The translations under genes were made by a program, and so were the position numbers. From CAZNPL01 sp964574815 (GTDB lineage Bacteria > Planctomycetota > Phycisphaerae > UBA1845): a stretch of DNA of 64,000 bases. Shown here piece by piece: positions 28,778 through 38,542 of this stretch; within the stretch, counting starts at the first letter, position 1; every line of letters begins with the position of its first letter. The notes beneath the pieces were generated by a model. It saw only the letters and a list, made by a program, of their open reading frames with translations. It ran no database searches and was not told where the DNA came from. Location of the stretch: contig CAZNPL010000033.1 in the NCBI GenBank assembly GCA_964574815.1, positions 11,845-75,844 on the forward strand, in the 5' to 3' direction.

Positions 28778-30802
28778 ATGGCCCACAGAAACAACTCTGC
28801 AGCGGGGCGCGACGAAGCGGCGTCGGGTGCGAAGGATCGGGCGGCGGAGGGACCGTCACCCGATTCACCAGCGCGTGAGTCTGCCTCAAGCGGGGGGTCC
28901 GCGCAGGGGAAGCCGCTCTGGAGCAACGCGGTCACCATGGTCGGTATTTTCATGGTGGTCATGTCCGTCGTGCTGCTGTTGACGTTTATGCTTTTTTCCA
29001 TCGTCTCGCCGGTGGCCAATCCTTACGTTGACATCGTCGGGCTTCTGGTACTTCCCAGCATTCTCGTTCTGGGCCTGCTGGTGATCCCGCTGGGTGTGAT
29101 GCTGAGGAGCTGGTGGTTGCGGCGGACGAATCCCGGTCAACGAATCGAGTTCCGCTACCCGCGATTCGATCTCAACGATCCAAATCAGCGGTGGGCGGCG
29201 AAGGTGATCGCCGTCAGCACGCTGTTCCTTTTGCCGCTGGTCGGAGTGTCGAGCTATCACGGCTATCACTACACCGACTCGACAGAGTTCTGCGCCAAGG
29301 TATGCCATCAGGTGATGGAGCCGGAGGCGGTGGCTCATCGGCACTCGGCGCACGCGCGGGTCACCTGTGCCGAATGTCACATCGGGGAAGGGGCGAGTTG
29401 GTTTGTCAAGTCTAAGCTTTCGGGGACGCGCCAGGTGTTCGCTACGCTGCTGGAGACTTACCACCGGCCGATTCCGCCGGCGATTCAGGAGCTCCGGCCG
29501 GCGCGCGACACGTGTGAGGAGTGTCATTGGCCCGAGAAGTTCTTCGGCGCTCAGCTCGTTCAGATCGCCCGCTTCGCCTCGGACGAGGAGAATACCAAGC
29601 GCGAGATCAACATGTTGGTGAAGACCGGCGGTGGGGACGAGGCCACCGGCCGCATGGAGGGCATTCATGCGCACATGGCCGTGCAATACAGAATCGAGTA
29701 TGTGGCTTTGGATGAAGAGCTTCAGGAAATCCCGTGGATGAAGATGACGGACGAAGACGGTCGGGAACTGATCTACCGATCCGACGGGAAATCCGCATCC
29801 GATCCGAAGCCGTCGGGTGAGGAGCGGACTCTGGACTGCATGGACTGCCACAATCGGCCGGCGCATAAGTTCCGCGCGCCCGGCAACGCAGTCGATCTTT
29901 TCTTAGAGACGGGCCAGATCGACACGACGCTGCCCTACATCAAGCGGGAAGCGGTGGCGGCCATCACCCAGTCTTACCCGGACGCCGAGACTGCCAAGGC
30001 GCGGATCGGCTCTCGTCTTACGAAGTTTTATCAGGAGGAATACCCGGAAGTCTGGGAGGAGCGGGAGGCGTCGGTCAAACAGGCAATCGACGCCGTGCAG
30101 ACGGCTTATGCGCGGAACTTCTTTCCGTACATGAACGTGGATTGGCGAACGTATCCGGACAACATCGGGCACATGACATCGCCGGGGTGCTTCCGGTGCC
30201 ACGGCGGGGATCACGTGAATCAGTTCGGCGGACGGATCAGCGCCGACTGCAAGATCTGCCACTCCTTCTTGATTCCTGAGGACAAGGATGAGGAAGAGGT
30301 GGTGCGGTTCATCAAGGGGGATTTCGTACATCCGTGGGATCTCGAGGGTGTCCACGCCAAGGCGCGATGCTACGAGTGCCACGCCTTGGGAAGCGCCCCA
30401 TCGACGACCTGTGAGGGCTGTCACGCACTCGAGGCCGATTTCCGGCAGGGGACGGTGGCGGCGTTCGAGGCGTTCGAGACGCCCGCCGAGCCGATGGCAG
30501 TGTTCGTCGGTTGTGAGGGCTGCCATGATCTCAGCGAACCAGCCGACCTTGCGAGCATCGACATGATGTGCATGGACTGCCACGAGGGCGAGTACGAGCG
30601 CTATGAGGGTATGCTGGGGCGTTGGGACGAGGAGGTTCGCAAGCTTCTCGAACAGGCCGAGGCGGTGGCCGGGGAAGAAGAGCGCGAGCTACTGGAGACG
30701 CTTCGAGAAGCGGGTCCGCTGCACAACATGGAGGCGACGCGCACTATTCTCAAGCAGATGACGACGTCATCAGAGGTCGCGACCGGTGCGCCGGCGTCCT
30801 GA
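28778..30802 (+). CDS. Decaheme NapC/NirT-type membrane cytochrome c
   Basis: A 674-residue membrane-anchored multiheme cytochrome, probably a quinol dehydrogenase passing electrons to periplasmic partners. After a disordered N-terminus there are three membrane helices at about 50-75, 83-110 and 138-160. Then come ten heme-binding motifs: an unusual CAKVCH (C-x3-C-H) at about 172 followed by nine C-x2-C-H motifs (CAECH, CEECH, CMDCH, CFRCH, CKICH, CYECH, CEGCH twice, CMDCH). The segment HARVTCAECHIGEGASWFV is typical of the NapC/NirT family. Its length is well above that of simple tetraheme NapC. It starts the multiheme cluster, and the OTR-like gene converges on it. Confidence 0.87.
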   Translation: MAHRNNSAAGRDEAASGAKDRAAEGPSPDSPARESASSGGSAQGKPLWSNAVTMVGIFMVVMSVVLLLTFMLFSIVSPVANPYVDIVGLLVLPSILVLGLLVIPLGVMLRSWWLRRTNPGQRIEFRYPRFDLNDPNQRWAAKVIAVSTLFLLPLVGVSSYHGYHYTDSTEFCAKVCHQVMEPEAVAHRHSAHARVTCAECHIGEGASWFVKSKLSGTRQVFATLLETYHRPIPPAIQELRPARDTCEECHWPEKFFGAQLVQIARFASDEENTKREINMLVKTGGGDEATGRMEGIHAHMAVQYRIEYVALDEELQEIPWMKMTDEDGRELIYRSDGKSASDPKPSGEERTLDCMDCHNRPAHKFRAPGNAVDLFLETGQIDTTLPYIKREAVAAITQSYPDAETAKARIGSRLTKFYQEEYPEVWEEREASVKQAIDAVQTAYARNFFPYMNVDWRTYPDNIGHMTSPGCFRCHGGDHVNQFGGRISADCKICHSFLIPEDKDEEEVVRFIKGDFVHPWDLEGVHAKARCYECHALGSAPSTTCEGCHALEADFRQGTVAAFEAFETPAEPMAVFVGCEGCHDLSEPADLASIDMMCMDCHEGEYERYEGMLGRWDEEVRKLLEQAEAVAGEEERELLETLREAGPLHNMEATRTILKQMTTSSEVATGAPAS

Positions 30803-30988
30803 CCGGTTTTTTGCCATCCCAACAAGATCCCGGGGCACCGTCTCCCGCACTTGTGTGCGAGAAAGGCGCCCCGGATGAATTCATCAGGCCGGCGATCGGC
30901 GCTGCACTGGATGGCGCCGTTCCGGCGAGTTTGTCTATTGATCGAGGCGTCCATCTGGTCGCCGGCCAGTGGCGCGCCTCGCCGAGCG

Positions 30989-32860
30989 TTAGCCGCCGGT
31001 TGGATCGTCAATCCCGAGACCCTGCCAGAAGCTCGCATTGCCATGGCATGCATCGCATTGCAGGGCCTGCGTGGCAGGGGCGACCTCATGATTGATGCTC
31101 AAGTACATCACGGTGTTGACGAACTCGTACTCACCGCTGTACTCCTGACCGGCATAGGCTGCTCCCTGTGCCAGCGCCAGACCCCAATCATACGAGATCC
31201 AATAGGGATCCGGACCGGGTACGGTTCCGAACAGATGCGGCACGAGCATCCGCCGGTTGACCGGGTCTGCCGGTTGCCGTCCGGTCATCTTCTTGAACGG
31301 ATAGATCATCGCTTCTGGCGTTTCAGAAGTGGCGGTCGGAACGGCTAACACGACCGGGTCTTCTTCCGTGCCGGCCTCGGTGTAGGTGTCACTGACATTC
31401 ACGACTTTCCGGGCCCACTGGCCGTCGAACCACAGATACGTGGGCGTGACGTTCATGTCCCATACGAAGCGGCCCTTTTTCTTGTCGTAGGTCGGTCTGC
31501 CGAACTGAAGCGGTATGTCTTCACGATCTTCTCCCGCCTCATCCCAGTACCAAGCCACATTGGTGGCCATCGTGCGAGAGAACGCCGGAATGTGGCACAC
31601 CTGGCAGGCCACGGTGTCCGTGTGGTTATTGAGAAGCGGGTTGGCGCTGTGCAGCTCGGCCACGTTGTGACAATCCGTGCAGGCCACCTCGCCTTCGTTG
31701 CCGTACAGCGCCGTGGTGCCGGCGATCTTATGATCCTGCGTGGTGTGACATGCCTGGCAGGAGAAATCGAGGCCGCCCATGTGGACGTCGTCCTCGAAAG
31801 TCGCGTCGTTCAGGCCGGTGGAGAGATCACCATGTTTGACGTTGTTATCGCCGCCGGCGAAGTAATGGCAGAGCCCACAGTTTGCGCGGGACGGGGTTCC
31901 GACATTATAGGCCACTTCGTTGAGTTCAGACATTTCGGTGACAGGCACCACTTCGCCGTCAACCAGGAGTGAGGCGGGACCGCCGCCCCCGTTGGCGCTC
32001 GGGTGCTTGCGGTACGTGCCGGTCGTATCATGGCAGATGAGGCAATCGATGTTTTCGGGTGTGTTGAAGAACGTCTCCGTGTCGATTCCGGACTTCCAAC
32101 CGTAACTGATGTGGCATTGCGCGCAACGACCCTCGTTGCTTTGGATAGCCACTCAGTAATCGTTGATGAGGTCGAATTTCCCGTGTGTCTGACCCTCGAG
32201 GCCGGCGATGTTGTTCACGCTGCCGGCCCAGTTCCAGTGGCCGGTCTCCATGATGTCCGCGGCGTGATCCGCGTGACAAGTCAGGCATGTTTGCGTTCCC
32301 TGGTAATTGGGATCGTCGAGGTTTTCGGCGAAGAGCGTCTGGTGACGCGGCTGCTCCGGACTTTCCACGCACACGCCATCCTCGCATACTTGCCCCTCGG
32401 GGCACTCGACGCCTTCGCAGGGATCCTCGCCCACGCGGGTCAGGGTCAAGTCGCCTGCGGGCAGAATGACCGTGACGTCGTCGCCAATCGTGACGGTGGT
32501 GCTGACGGTGCCCTCCATCACGTCCTGGTTGACGCCGAGGGTCGCTTCGTACGTCGTGGATAGCCCGTCCACCGTGATCACGACCGTCACGGCACTGTCG
32601 ACCCGGGTCGTCTGCGAGTTGGAGGGAGTAACCAGAACGGAATTGTCGCCTTCTCCGGCCGCCAGAAAGCCCACTAGCTGGCCATTCTCGCCAAATCTGA
32701 GCAGCAGGTCGCCGCCCTCCGCGGTCGTCCCTTCCCAATCGCCTGCCAGCACGGCTTCAGGCGGTGGTGTGGGAATGAACGGACAGCCGCACAGAAGCAA
32801 ACACATGGACGCGGCGCAAGTTACCGCGCCAATACTGATCAGCCGGTTCGAACTCTTCAT
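30989..32860 (-). CDS. Octaheme tetrathionate-reductase-like cytochrome, candidate selenoprotein (UGA at codon 236)
   Basis: Two open frames, 32153-32860 and 30989-32152, abut in the same frame and are separated only by a UGA at 32155-32153. Read through, they give a 623-residue lipoprotein (lipobox LLCGC) with a beta-rich N-terminal region, a Cys-rich CEGVECPEGQVCEDGVC segment, and exactly eight heme motifs: CLTCH (192) before the UGA and CAQCH, CLICH, CGLCH, CQACH, CTDCH, CQVCH and CDACH after it. The arrangement matches octaheme tetrathionate reductase (OTR). The UGA follows LINDY, so N-x-x-UGA lies where OTR has active-site Asn61 and Cys64, and VKHGD (Lys342) fits the lysine ligand Lys153. 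Without readthrough, seven hemes would be lost and the second half would have no export signal. A SECIS-like hairpin follows the UGA. A nonsense mutation remains possible. Confidence 0.78.
32123..32155 (-). promoter_or_regulatory. Putative bacterial SECIS element after in-frame UGA
   Basis: On the minus strand the UGA (32155-32153) is followed 14 bases on by a perfect six-pair stem GCAACG/CGUUGC (32139-32134 with 32128-32123) closing the loop AGGGU. The distance from UGA to loop is 19 bases, and the loop has G among its first two bases. This fits the published rules for bacterial SECIS elements (loop 16-37 bases after UGA, short stem, G in the loop) and recalls the AGGUCU loop of E. coli fdhF. 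Confidence 0.65.
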
Positions 32861-33476
32861 CTGCTACCTCCTACGTGTTGGCGCCGGCTTGGCGTACCCA
32901 ATCCAGATTCCTCCCGTCCAACGCCCTCAAACCGGCCGAATAACGCTTTGGAGGGCACGTCGTGTACCACCCGGAAATACCTATTTTGTCATGAGGAGCA
33001 GCAATAGCGCGAAAGACGCCGTACAGGGCCAGGGTCTTGTTAAACTTGGTAAAGAAGGTGAGCTTGGCAAGGAGCCGGATGGGGTTTTCGCACTAATCCG
33101 GATAACCTCGTCACGCGGAGCTGTTCAGGAATGCACGCGCCGGTTGGGCTCGCACGTACGCACCAGTTGCAGGCTGAGCAGGCCTGAGCGGGGCAGTTCG
33201 CCCACCGGCTGCGGGTTCACCCCAAGTCGCCCGTCGTGCAGTTCGAAACAGCCTTTTCAGCCCTGGTGTATTGACTGCGCATAGTGCTCAGTCGTGATTC
33301 CTGGCACGGGACATGCACGGCTCATCCCTTAAGCGGCCTGAAACGGGCTGTGTCGGACCGGAAGTCAGAACGGCGGCCCCGAGGACATCTCCGAGAGCGA
33401 GGACCGCACGGGCAGGCTGCCGACGCGATATCTGAAGCTGCGACGGCTGGTGCCGCGGACGAGAGATCCGAGAGTT
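32861..33476. other. Divergent intergenic region of the cytochrome cluster
   Basis: About 615 bases between the OTR-like gene and the 19-heme gene, which are divergent, so it should hold both promoters. No gene is supported; frames that run through it lack coding character. I looked for a tRNA-Sec or other RNA and found no convincing fold. Confidence 0.45.
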
Positions 33477-36338
33477 ATGAGGAAAGGCGGACTTTCATCA
33501 CTTGTTGCCCTGGCCGTATTTTGCCTGACGGCCTCAGCACCGTTCGCACGCGCTCAAGAGAACGAGGAGTGCCTTGCTTGCCACGGCAGGAAGGGCCTCC
33601 AAGTAGAGCGTGAGGGGCGCGTGGTTTCGCTCTTCGTCGACGAGGAGCGCTACGACCAAAGCATTCATGCCGGCTTGGATTGCGTCGGCTGCCATCAGGA
33701 GCTGTACGACGTCGAGTCGTACCCCCATGAGACGGGTCTGGGACCGGTGTCGTGCACGGACTGCCACGACGATGACGACGGGCCCATCGCAACCTACTGG
33801 GACAGCCGCCACGGGCAACTCGTGGACGAGGGAGACAAGGATGCGCCGCGGTGCCAGGACTGCCACGGCAATCATTACATTCTGAGGCTGAAGCATCCCG
33901 ACTCGGCCGTCTCTCCGTTCAACATTCCGTACATGTGCGCCCAGTGCCATGCCGAGGGGTCCGAGGCGGAGCGTACGCACGACATTCCTCAGGAGCAGGT
34001 GTTCGATCGTTACAAGGACAGCATCCACGGCGAGGGGCTGTTTAAGCAGGGGCTGGTGGTGACGGCCGTGTGCACGAGTTGTCACACCGGGCATAACGTG
34101 CTTCCGCATGAAAACCCGGAGTCTTCCATCCACAAGGGCAACGTCGTCGAGACGTGCAAACAGTGTCACGGCATCATCGAGGAGGTTCATCGCAAGATCA
34201 TCGCCGGCGAGTTGTGGGAGCAGGAGGGAGCGGTCCCGATCTGCGTGGAATGCCACGAGCCGCACGAGGCGCGCAAAGTTTTCTACGACACGAACATGAG
34301 CAACGCCGACTGCCTTCGCTGCCACAGCGATCCGGAGATCACGGCGGCGGCGGACGGGCGTTCGCTTTACGTTGATGGGGACGAACACGCCGGCTCGGTC
34401 CACGGGCGTAACGCCGTCTCGTGTGCCCAGTGCCACGCAGAAGCGACGCCGTCGGTCGAGCGGGCCTGTCAGACGATCACCGGAAGGGTGGACTGCTCAC
34501 TTTGTCACGAGTCGGAGAGCGGCGAGTTCCAGCTCGGGCGTCACGGACAGTTGGTCGCCGGTGGCGACCCGAACGCGCCGTACTGCACCGATTGTCACGG
34601 GGTCCACGGCATGATGGAGCACGCCGTGGCCGAGGACATGCCGCCGACGCTGGCGACCCGCGTGCGGGAGGGTCGGACGTTCACCCGGAACATTCCCGAT
34701 CTCTGCGGGCAGTGCCACCGCGAAGGCGGTCAGGCGGCGGTCCGCTATTTCGGCGAGCAGGAGCAGATCGTCGAAAAGTACGTCATGAGCATCCATGGTA
34801 AAGGGCTGCTCGAGAGCGGGTTGACGGTGACGGCCACGTGCACCGACTGTCACACGTCGCACCGGGCGCTTCCGGCGAGCGACCCGGCGTCGGCGGTCCA
34901 CGAATCGAAGATCGCGGAGACCTGCGGGAAATGTCACGACGGCATTTACGAGCAGTACGAACGGAGCGTGCACTCGCTGACCGGCAATCCCGATTACGAG
35001 GAGCGGCGCGTCCGCGGCATGCCGGAGCTGCCTCACTGTGATGATTGTCATACGTCCCACACGGTGCGGCGCACCGACCTGGCCGGCTTCAAGCTCGACA
35101 TTATGGATCAGTGCGGCAAGTGTCACGAAGAGGTCACCACGACGTACTTCGATACGTACCACGGGAAGGTCTCCGAGCTGGGCGAGACAGTCGCGGCCAA
35201 GTGTTACGACTGCCACGGGGCCCACAATATCCTCCACCCGGAAAACCCGGAATCGCGCCTTCACCGGGATAACATCGTGGCCACTTGCGGCAAATGTCAC
35301 CCCGGCTCGCACCGCCGGTTCGCGGGGTACCTGACGCACGCCACGCACCACGATCCCGAGAAGTATCCGGCGCTTTACTATACGTTCTGGGGGATGACCG
35401 CACTGCTTGTGGGGACGTTCGGATTCTTCGGGCTACATACGATTGCGTGGCTGCCGCGCTCGTGGAAGCTGCGGGCGGAAATCCGGCGCACCATGCCGGC
35501 CGTTATCCGGGCGGACAAGCAGTTCGTCCGCTTTCCGGCCTTCTATCGCAGGCTGCACGTGATCGTGATCATCAGTTTCTTCGGGCTGGCCATCACCGGC
35601 ATGATGGTCAAGTTCTCGTACACGAACTGGGCGCAGTTCCTGGCAAATCTTCTCGGAGGGACCGAGACCGCTCGCTGGATTCACCGCGTCTGCGCCCTGG
35701 CCACGTTCGGCTACATGGGGCTGCATTTGTGGGATGTGGCGCGTCGCTATCGCCGCAGCGACAAGAGTCTGTCGCAGTTTCTGTTCGGTCCCGACACGAT
35801 CCTGCCGAAGTGGTCCGATGCCCGAGAGATGTGGCAGACGCTGATGTGGTTTTTCGGGCGCGGTCCGCAGCCTCGCTACGGCCGGTGGACGTACTGGGAG
35901 AAGTTCGATTATTTCGCTGTGTTCTGGGGCGTGATGATCATCGGCAGCAGCGGGCTATGCCTGTGGTTCCCGGAGCTCTTTACGCGGGTCATTCCTGGTT
36001 GGTGGGTCAACGTCGCGACGATCGTCCACAGCGACGAAGCGTTGCTGGCGACGGGCTTTATATTCACGATACACTTTTTCAACACACACTTTCGGCCCGA
36101 AAAATTCCCGATGGACACGGTGGTGTTCACCGGGCGGATGCGGCTGGCGGAGCTCAAGCATGACAAGCCGCGCTGGTACGAGGAGTTGGAGGCCAGCGGC
36201 GAGTTGGAGAGACGGCTGGAAGATCCGCCCTCTCCGGCGTTCACGCGTGGGGTCCGGATCTTCGGATTCACCGCCTTGGCCCTCGGCTTCACGCTGGTCC
36301 TGCTGATCATCTACGCGATGCTCTTCGCTTACCGATAG
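33477..36338 (+). CDS. 19-heme cytochrome c fused to cytochrome-b-like membrane domain
   Basis: A 953-residue protein with a signal peptide (MRKGGLSSLVALAVFCLTASAPFARAQ) and 19 C-x2-C-H motifs between about residues 32 and 608. The heme region is built of repeated units with phrases such as CTDCHTSHRALPASDP and CYDCHGAHNILHPENPES. The last 320 residues have six membrane helices (first at about 631-655) with conserved His in helices such as IHRVCALATFGYMGLHLW and FIFTIHFFNTHF. This resembles the cytochrome b subunit of formate dehydrogenase/hydrogenase. It could oxidise or reduce quinone and pass electrons along the heme wire. I start at the ATG at 33477. The adjacent 11-heme protein is a shorter relative. 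Confidence 0.88.
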   Translation: MRKGGLSSLVALAVFCLTASAPFARAQENEECLACHGRKGLQVEREGRVVSLFVDEERYDQSIHAGLDCVGCHQELYDVESYPHETGLGPVSCTDCHDDDDGPIATYWDSRHGQLVDEGDKDAPRCQDCHGNHYILRLKHPDSAVSPFNIPYMCAQCHAEGSEAERTHDIPQEQVFDRYKDSIHGEGLFKQGLVVTAVCTSCHTGHNVLPHENPESSIHKGNVVETCKQCHGIIEEVHRKIIAGELWEQEGAVPICVECHEPHEARKVFYDTNMSNADCLRCHSDPEITAAADGRSLYVDGDEHAGSVHGRNAVSCAQCHAEATPSVERACQTITGRVDCSLCHESESGEFQLGRHGQLVAGGDPNAPYCTDCHGVHGMMEHAVAEDMPPTLATRVREGRTFTRNIPDLCGQCHREGGQAAVRYFGEQEQIVEKYVMSIHGKGLLESGLTVTATCTDCHTSHRALPASDPASAVHESKIAETCGKCHDGIYEQYERSVHSLTGNPDYEERRVRGMPELPHCDDCHTSHTVRRTDLAGFKLDIMDQCGKCHEEVTTTYFDTYHGKVSELGETVAAKCYDCHGAHNILHPENPESRLHRDNIVATCGKCHPGSHRRFAGYLTHATHHDPEKYPALYYTFWGMTALLVGTFGFFGLHTIAWLPRSWKLRAEIRRTMPAVIRADKQFVRFPAFYRRLHVIVIISFFGLAITGMMVKFSYTNWAQFLANLLGGTETARWIHRVCALATFGYMGLHLWDVARRYRRSDKSLSQFLFGPDTILPKWSDAREMWQTLMWFFGRGPQPRYGRWTYWEKFDYFAVFWGVMIIGSSGLCLWFPELFTRVIPGWWVNVATIVHSDEALLATGFIFTIHFFNTHFRPEKFPMDTVVFTGRMRLAELKHDKPRWYEELEASGELERRLEDPPSPAFTRGVRIFGFTALALGFTLVLLIIYAMLFAYR

Positions 36339-36446
36339 GGGTGTTGGGGAGGTAAGCCCGGGCATTTGGCATCCCGTTTGCTTGCTGCAAGGTGGGCCGT
36401 TTGAAGAAATCACTGGAGAATGGTCGGCCCGTTGAGGGATGATTAA

Positions 36447-38501
36447 ATGCGGCGCAGCCACTTATTGCTGGTGTGTTTGGCAGGCTCTTGTCTGGGGTTG
36501 GCCCCGGTCGTGGCGGCTCAGGAATCCGAGCCGGAAGGATGTGCCACGTGCCACGGCGATCCGGCGACCGCGAAGCCGCCCGGCGTCCCGCACGAGGTGC
36601 TGAAGGACTCGGTGCACGGCGCCTTTGATTGCACTTATTGCCACGAATCGATCTCGCTGGACACGGTGGACCCCGACGCGGAATCGCCGCACGGCGACGA
36701 CGTTGAGCCGGTTGACTGCGGTTCGTGCCATGAAGAGGAGGTCGACACGTATGTGAAGCATGGCCGGCTGGAGATCGGCAAGGACCCGGATCTGCCGGAA
36801 TGCTGGGACTGCCACGGGGCTCACGACATCCTTCCCTCGTCGAACCCGAACTCCCACGCTCACCCGGTGAACCTGCCGGACACCTGCCGGACCTGCCATG
36901 CGAACGTCGATCTGGTCGCGAAGCACGATCCGTTGCGTGAAGGTCCGATCAAGCTTTACGACGCGAGTGTGCACGGGCAGGCGAGCAAGCGGGGACTGTA
37001 TGTCGCGGCCACGTGTAACGACTGCCACTCGTCGCCCGAAGACGGGAAGCGGACCGCGCACCGCATCCTGAGTCCTGCCGATCCTGAATCGACCATCTAT
37101 CACTTCAACATCCCGAACACGTGCGGCCAGTGCCACAAATCTGTCACCCGCGACTACTGGGACGGCATTCACGGCCAGTTCGTGAAGCGAGGCTCAGTCG
37201 ACTCACCTGTGTGCACGAACTGCCATGGTGAGCACGGCATTCTTCGTCACGACGACCCGGCGTCACCAGTGAGTTCGGCTCGCGTGGCGGAAACAACCTG
37301 TGCTCCCTGTCACGAATCGGTCGTGCTGAACGAGAAGTACGGCGTACCGGCCGGGAGGCTGCGATCCTACATCGACAGTTACCACGGGTTGAAGGCCAAG
37401 GCGGGCGACGTGCACGTGGCCAACTGTGCATCCTGCCACGGGGCGCACCGGATCCTGCCACATACGGATCCGACGTCCTCGATCCATCCCGACAACCTTC
37501 GCGATACGTGCGGGGATTGCCACCCGGGCATCTCGGCCGAGCTCGCGTCGGTACCGATCCACGGGACGGCCACCGGCATCAAGACGGGCTGGCCGCGGTT
37601 CTTCACGATTCTCTACCTGTGGCTGATTGCGGTCACGATCGGCGCCATGCTGCTGCACAACATCGCCGACTGGGTTCGGCACCTGAAACTGTACCGCAAG
37701 AAGCCGTTCGTGATCCGCCTGTCGGCCAACGAGGTCGTTCAGCACTGGGCGCTGATGCTTTCCTTTATTGTGCTCGTGATTTCAGGGTTCGCGTTGCGGT
37801 TTTCAGAGGCTTGGTGGGTCCAGATGCTGTTCGGCTGGGGCGGCGGGGAAGGGTTCCTGATCCGGGGCACGATTCACCGCGTGGCCGCGGTTATCTTCAT
37901 CGTGTGCTGCGTGTGGCATCTTTTCTACCTGTTCGGCGCTCGTGGGCGTCGCTGGCTTCGCGACATGCTGGCGTCGAAGCGGGATTTGGTGAACATCAAG
38001 GAGAACGTTCAGTTCTTTCTGGGCCAGAAGGACGAGAAGCCGCGATTTGGCCGGTTCACCTACATGGAAAAGTGCGAGTACTGGGCGGTGGTCTGGGGCG
38101 GCGTCATCATGACCGTCACGGGCATCCTTCTCTGGTTCGACAACTTCTTCGTCAGATCGTGGGCGCTGCCGAAAGGCATTCTCGACGTGGCGCTGGTGAT
38201 TCACTACTACGAGGCCTGGCTCGCCACGCTGGCGATTTTCGTGTGGCACATCTACCACACCATCTTCAGTCCGGGCGTGTACCCGATGAACCCAGCGTGG
38301 TGGAGCGGGCGCATGCCCAAGGACATGTACACGCACGAGCATTCGGAAGGGCCAAGGCTCAAAGCCCGCGTCCTGCGGGAGCGCTACGAGGACGAAGAGG
38401 AAACCGAGCCAAGGCGCCAACCGGTTGCGCAGCCTCGGAGCGAGGCGACACCTGAGACTGAAGCTGGGCCAGGCTGGGCCGGCGGCTCGTCGGAATCGTG
38501 A
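36447..38501 (+). CDS. 11-heme cytochrome c fused to cytochrome-b-like membrane domain
   Basis: A 684-residue relative of the upstream 19-heme protein. It has a signal peptide (MRRSHLLLVCLAGSCLGLAPVVAAQ), 11 C-x2-C-H motifs between about 32 and 360, and then five membrane helices (from about 385), with His in HWALMLSFIVLVISGF, IHRVAAVIFIVCCVWHLF and FVWHIYHTIF that could bind two b hemes. The C-terminus is charged and disordered. A GAGGGATGATTAA site precedes the ATG. The gap of 108 bases to the previous gene suggests one transcript. Together the two look like paired quinone-linked electron conduits. Confidence 0.88.
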   Translation: MRRSHLLLVCLAGSCLGLAPVVAAQESEPEGCATCHGDPATAKPPGVPHEVLKDSVHGAFDCTYCHESISLDTVDPDAESPHGDDVEPVDCGSCHEEEVDTYVKHGRLEIGKDPDLPECWDCHGAHDILPSSNPNSHAHPVNLPDTCRTCHANVDLVAKHDPLREGPIKLYDASVHGQASKRGLYVAATCNDCHSSPEDGKRTAHRILSPADPESTIYHFNIPNTCGQCHKSVTRDYWDGIHGQFVKRGSVDSPVCTNCHGEHGILRHDDPASPVSSARVAETTCAPCHESVVLNEKYGVPAGRLRSYIDSYHGLKAKAGDVHVANCASCHGAHRILPHTDPTSSIHPDNLRDTCGDCHPGISAELASVPIHGTATGIKTGWPRFFTILYLWLIAVTIGAMLLHNIADWVRHLKLYRKKPFVIRLSANEVVQHWALMLSFIVLVISGFALRFSEAWWVQMLFGWGGGEGFLIRGTIHRVAAVIFIVCCVWHLFYLFGARGRRWLRDMLASKRDLVNIKENVQFFLGQKDEKPRFGRFTYMEKCEYWAVVWGGVIMTVTGILLWFDNFFVRSWALPKGILDVALVIHYYEAWLATLAIFVWHIYHTIFSPGVYPMNPAWWSGRMPKDMYTHEHSEGPRLKARVLRERYEDEEETEPRRQPVAQPRSEATPETEAGPGWAGGSSES

Positions 38502-38542
38502 TCGGGGTGGTTGCCCCTGGCACCGTCGAACGGGCGGGACAC

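Noticed and set aside
30989..32152. Independent heptaheme gene starting at the GTG right after the UGA
   Set aside because: It would lack a signal peptide, so hemes could not be attached outside the membrane, and it would lose the first heme of the family.
33230..33256. Possible tRNA T-arm (GTTCGAAAC), considered as part of a tRNA-Sec
   Set aside because: The flanking bases do not form a T-stem and no acceptor stem is found.
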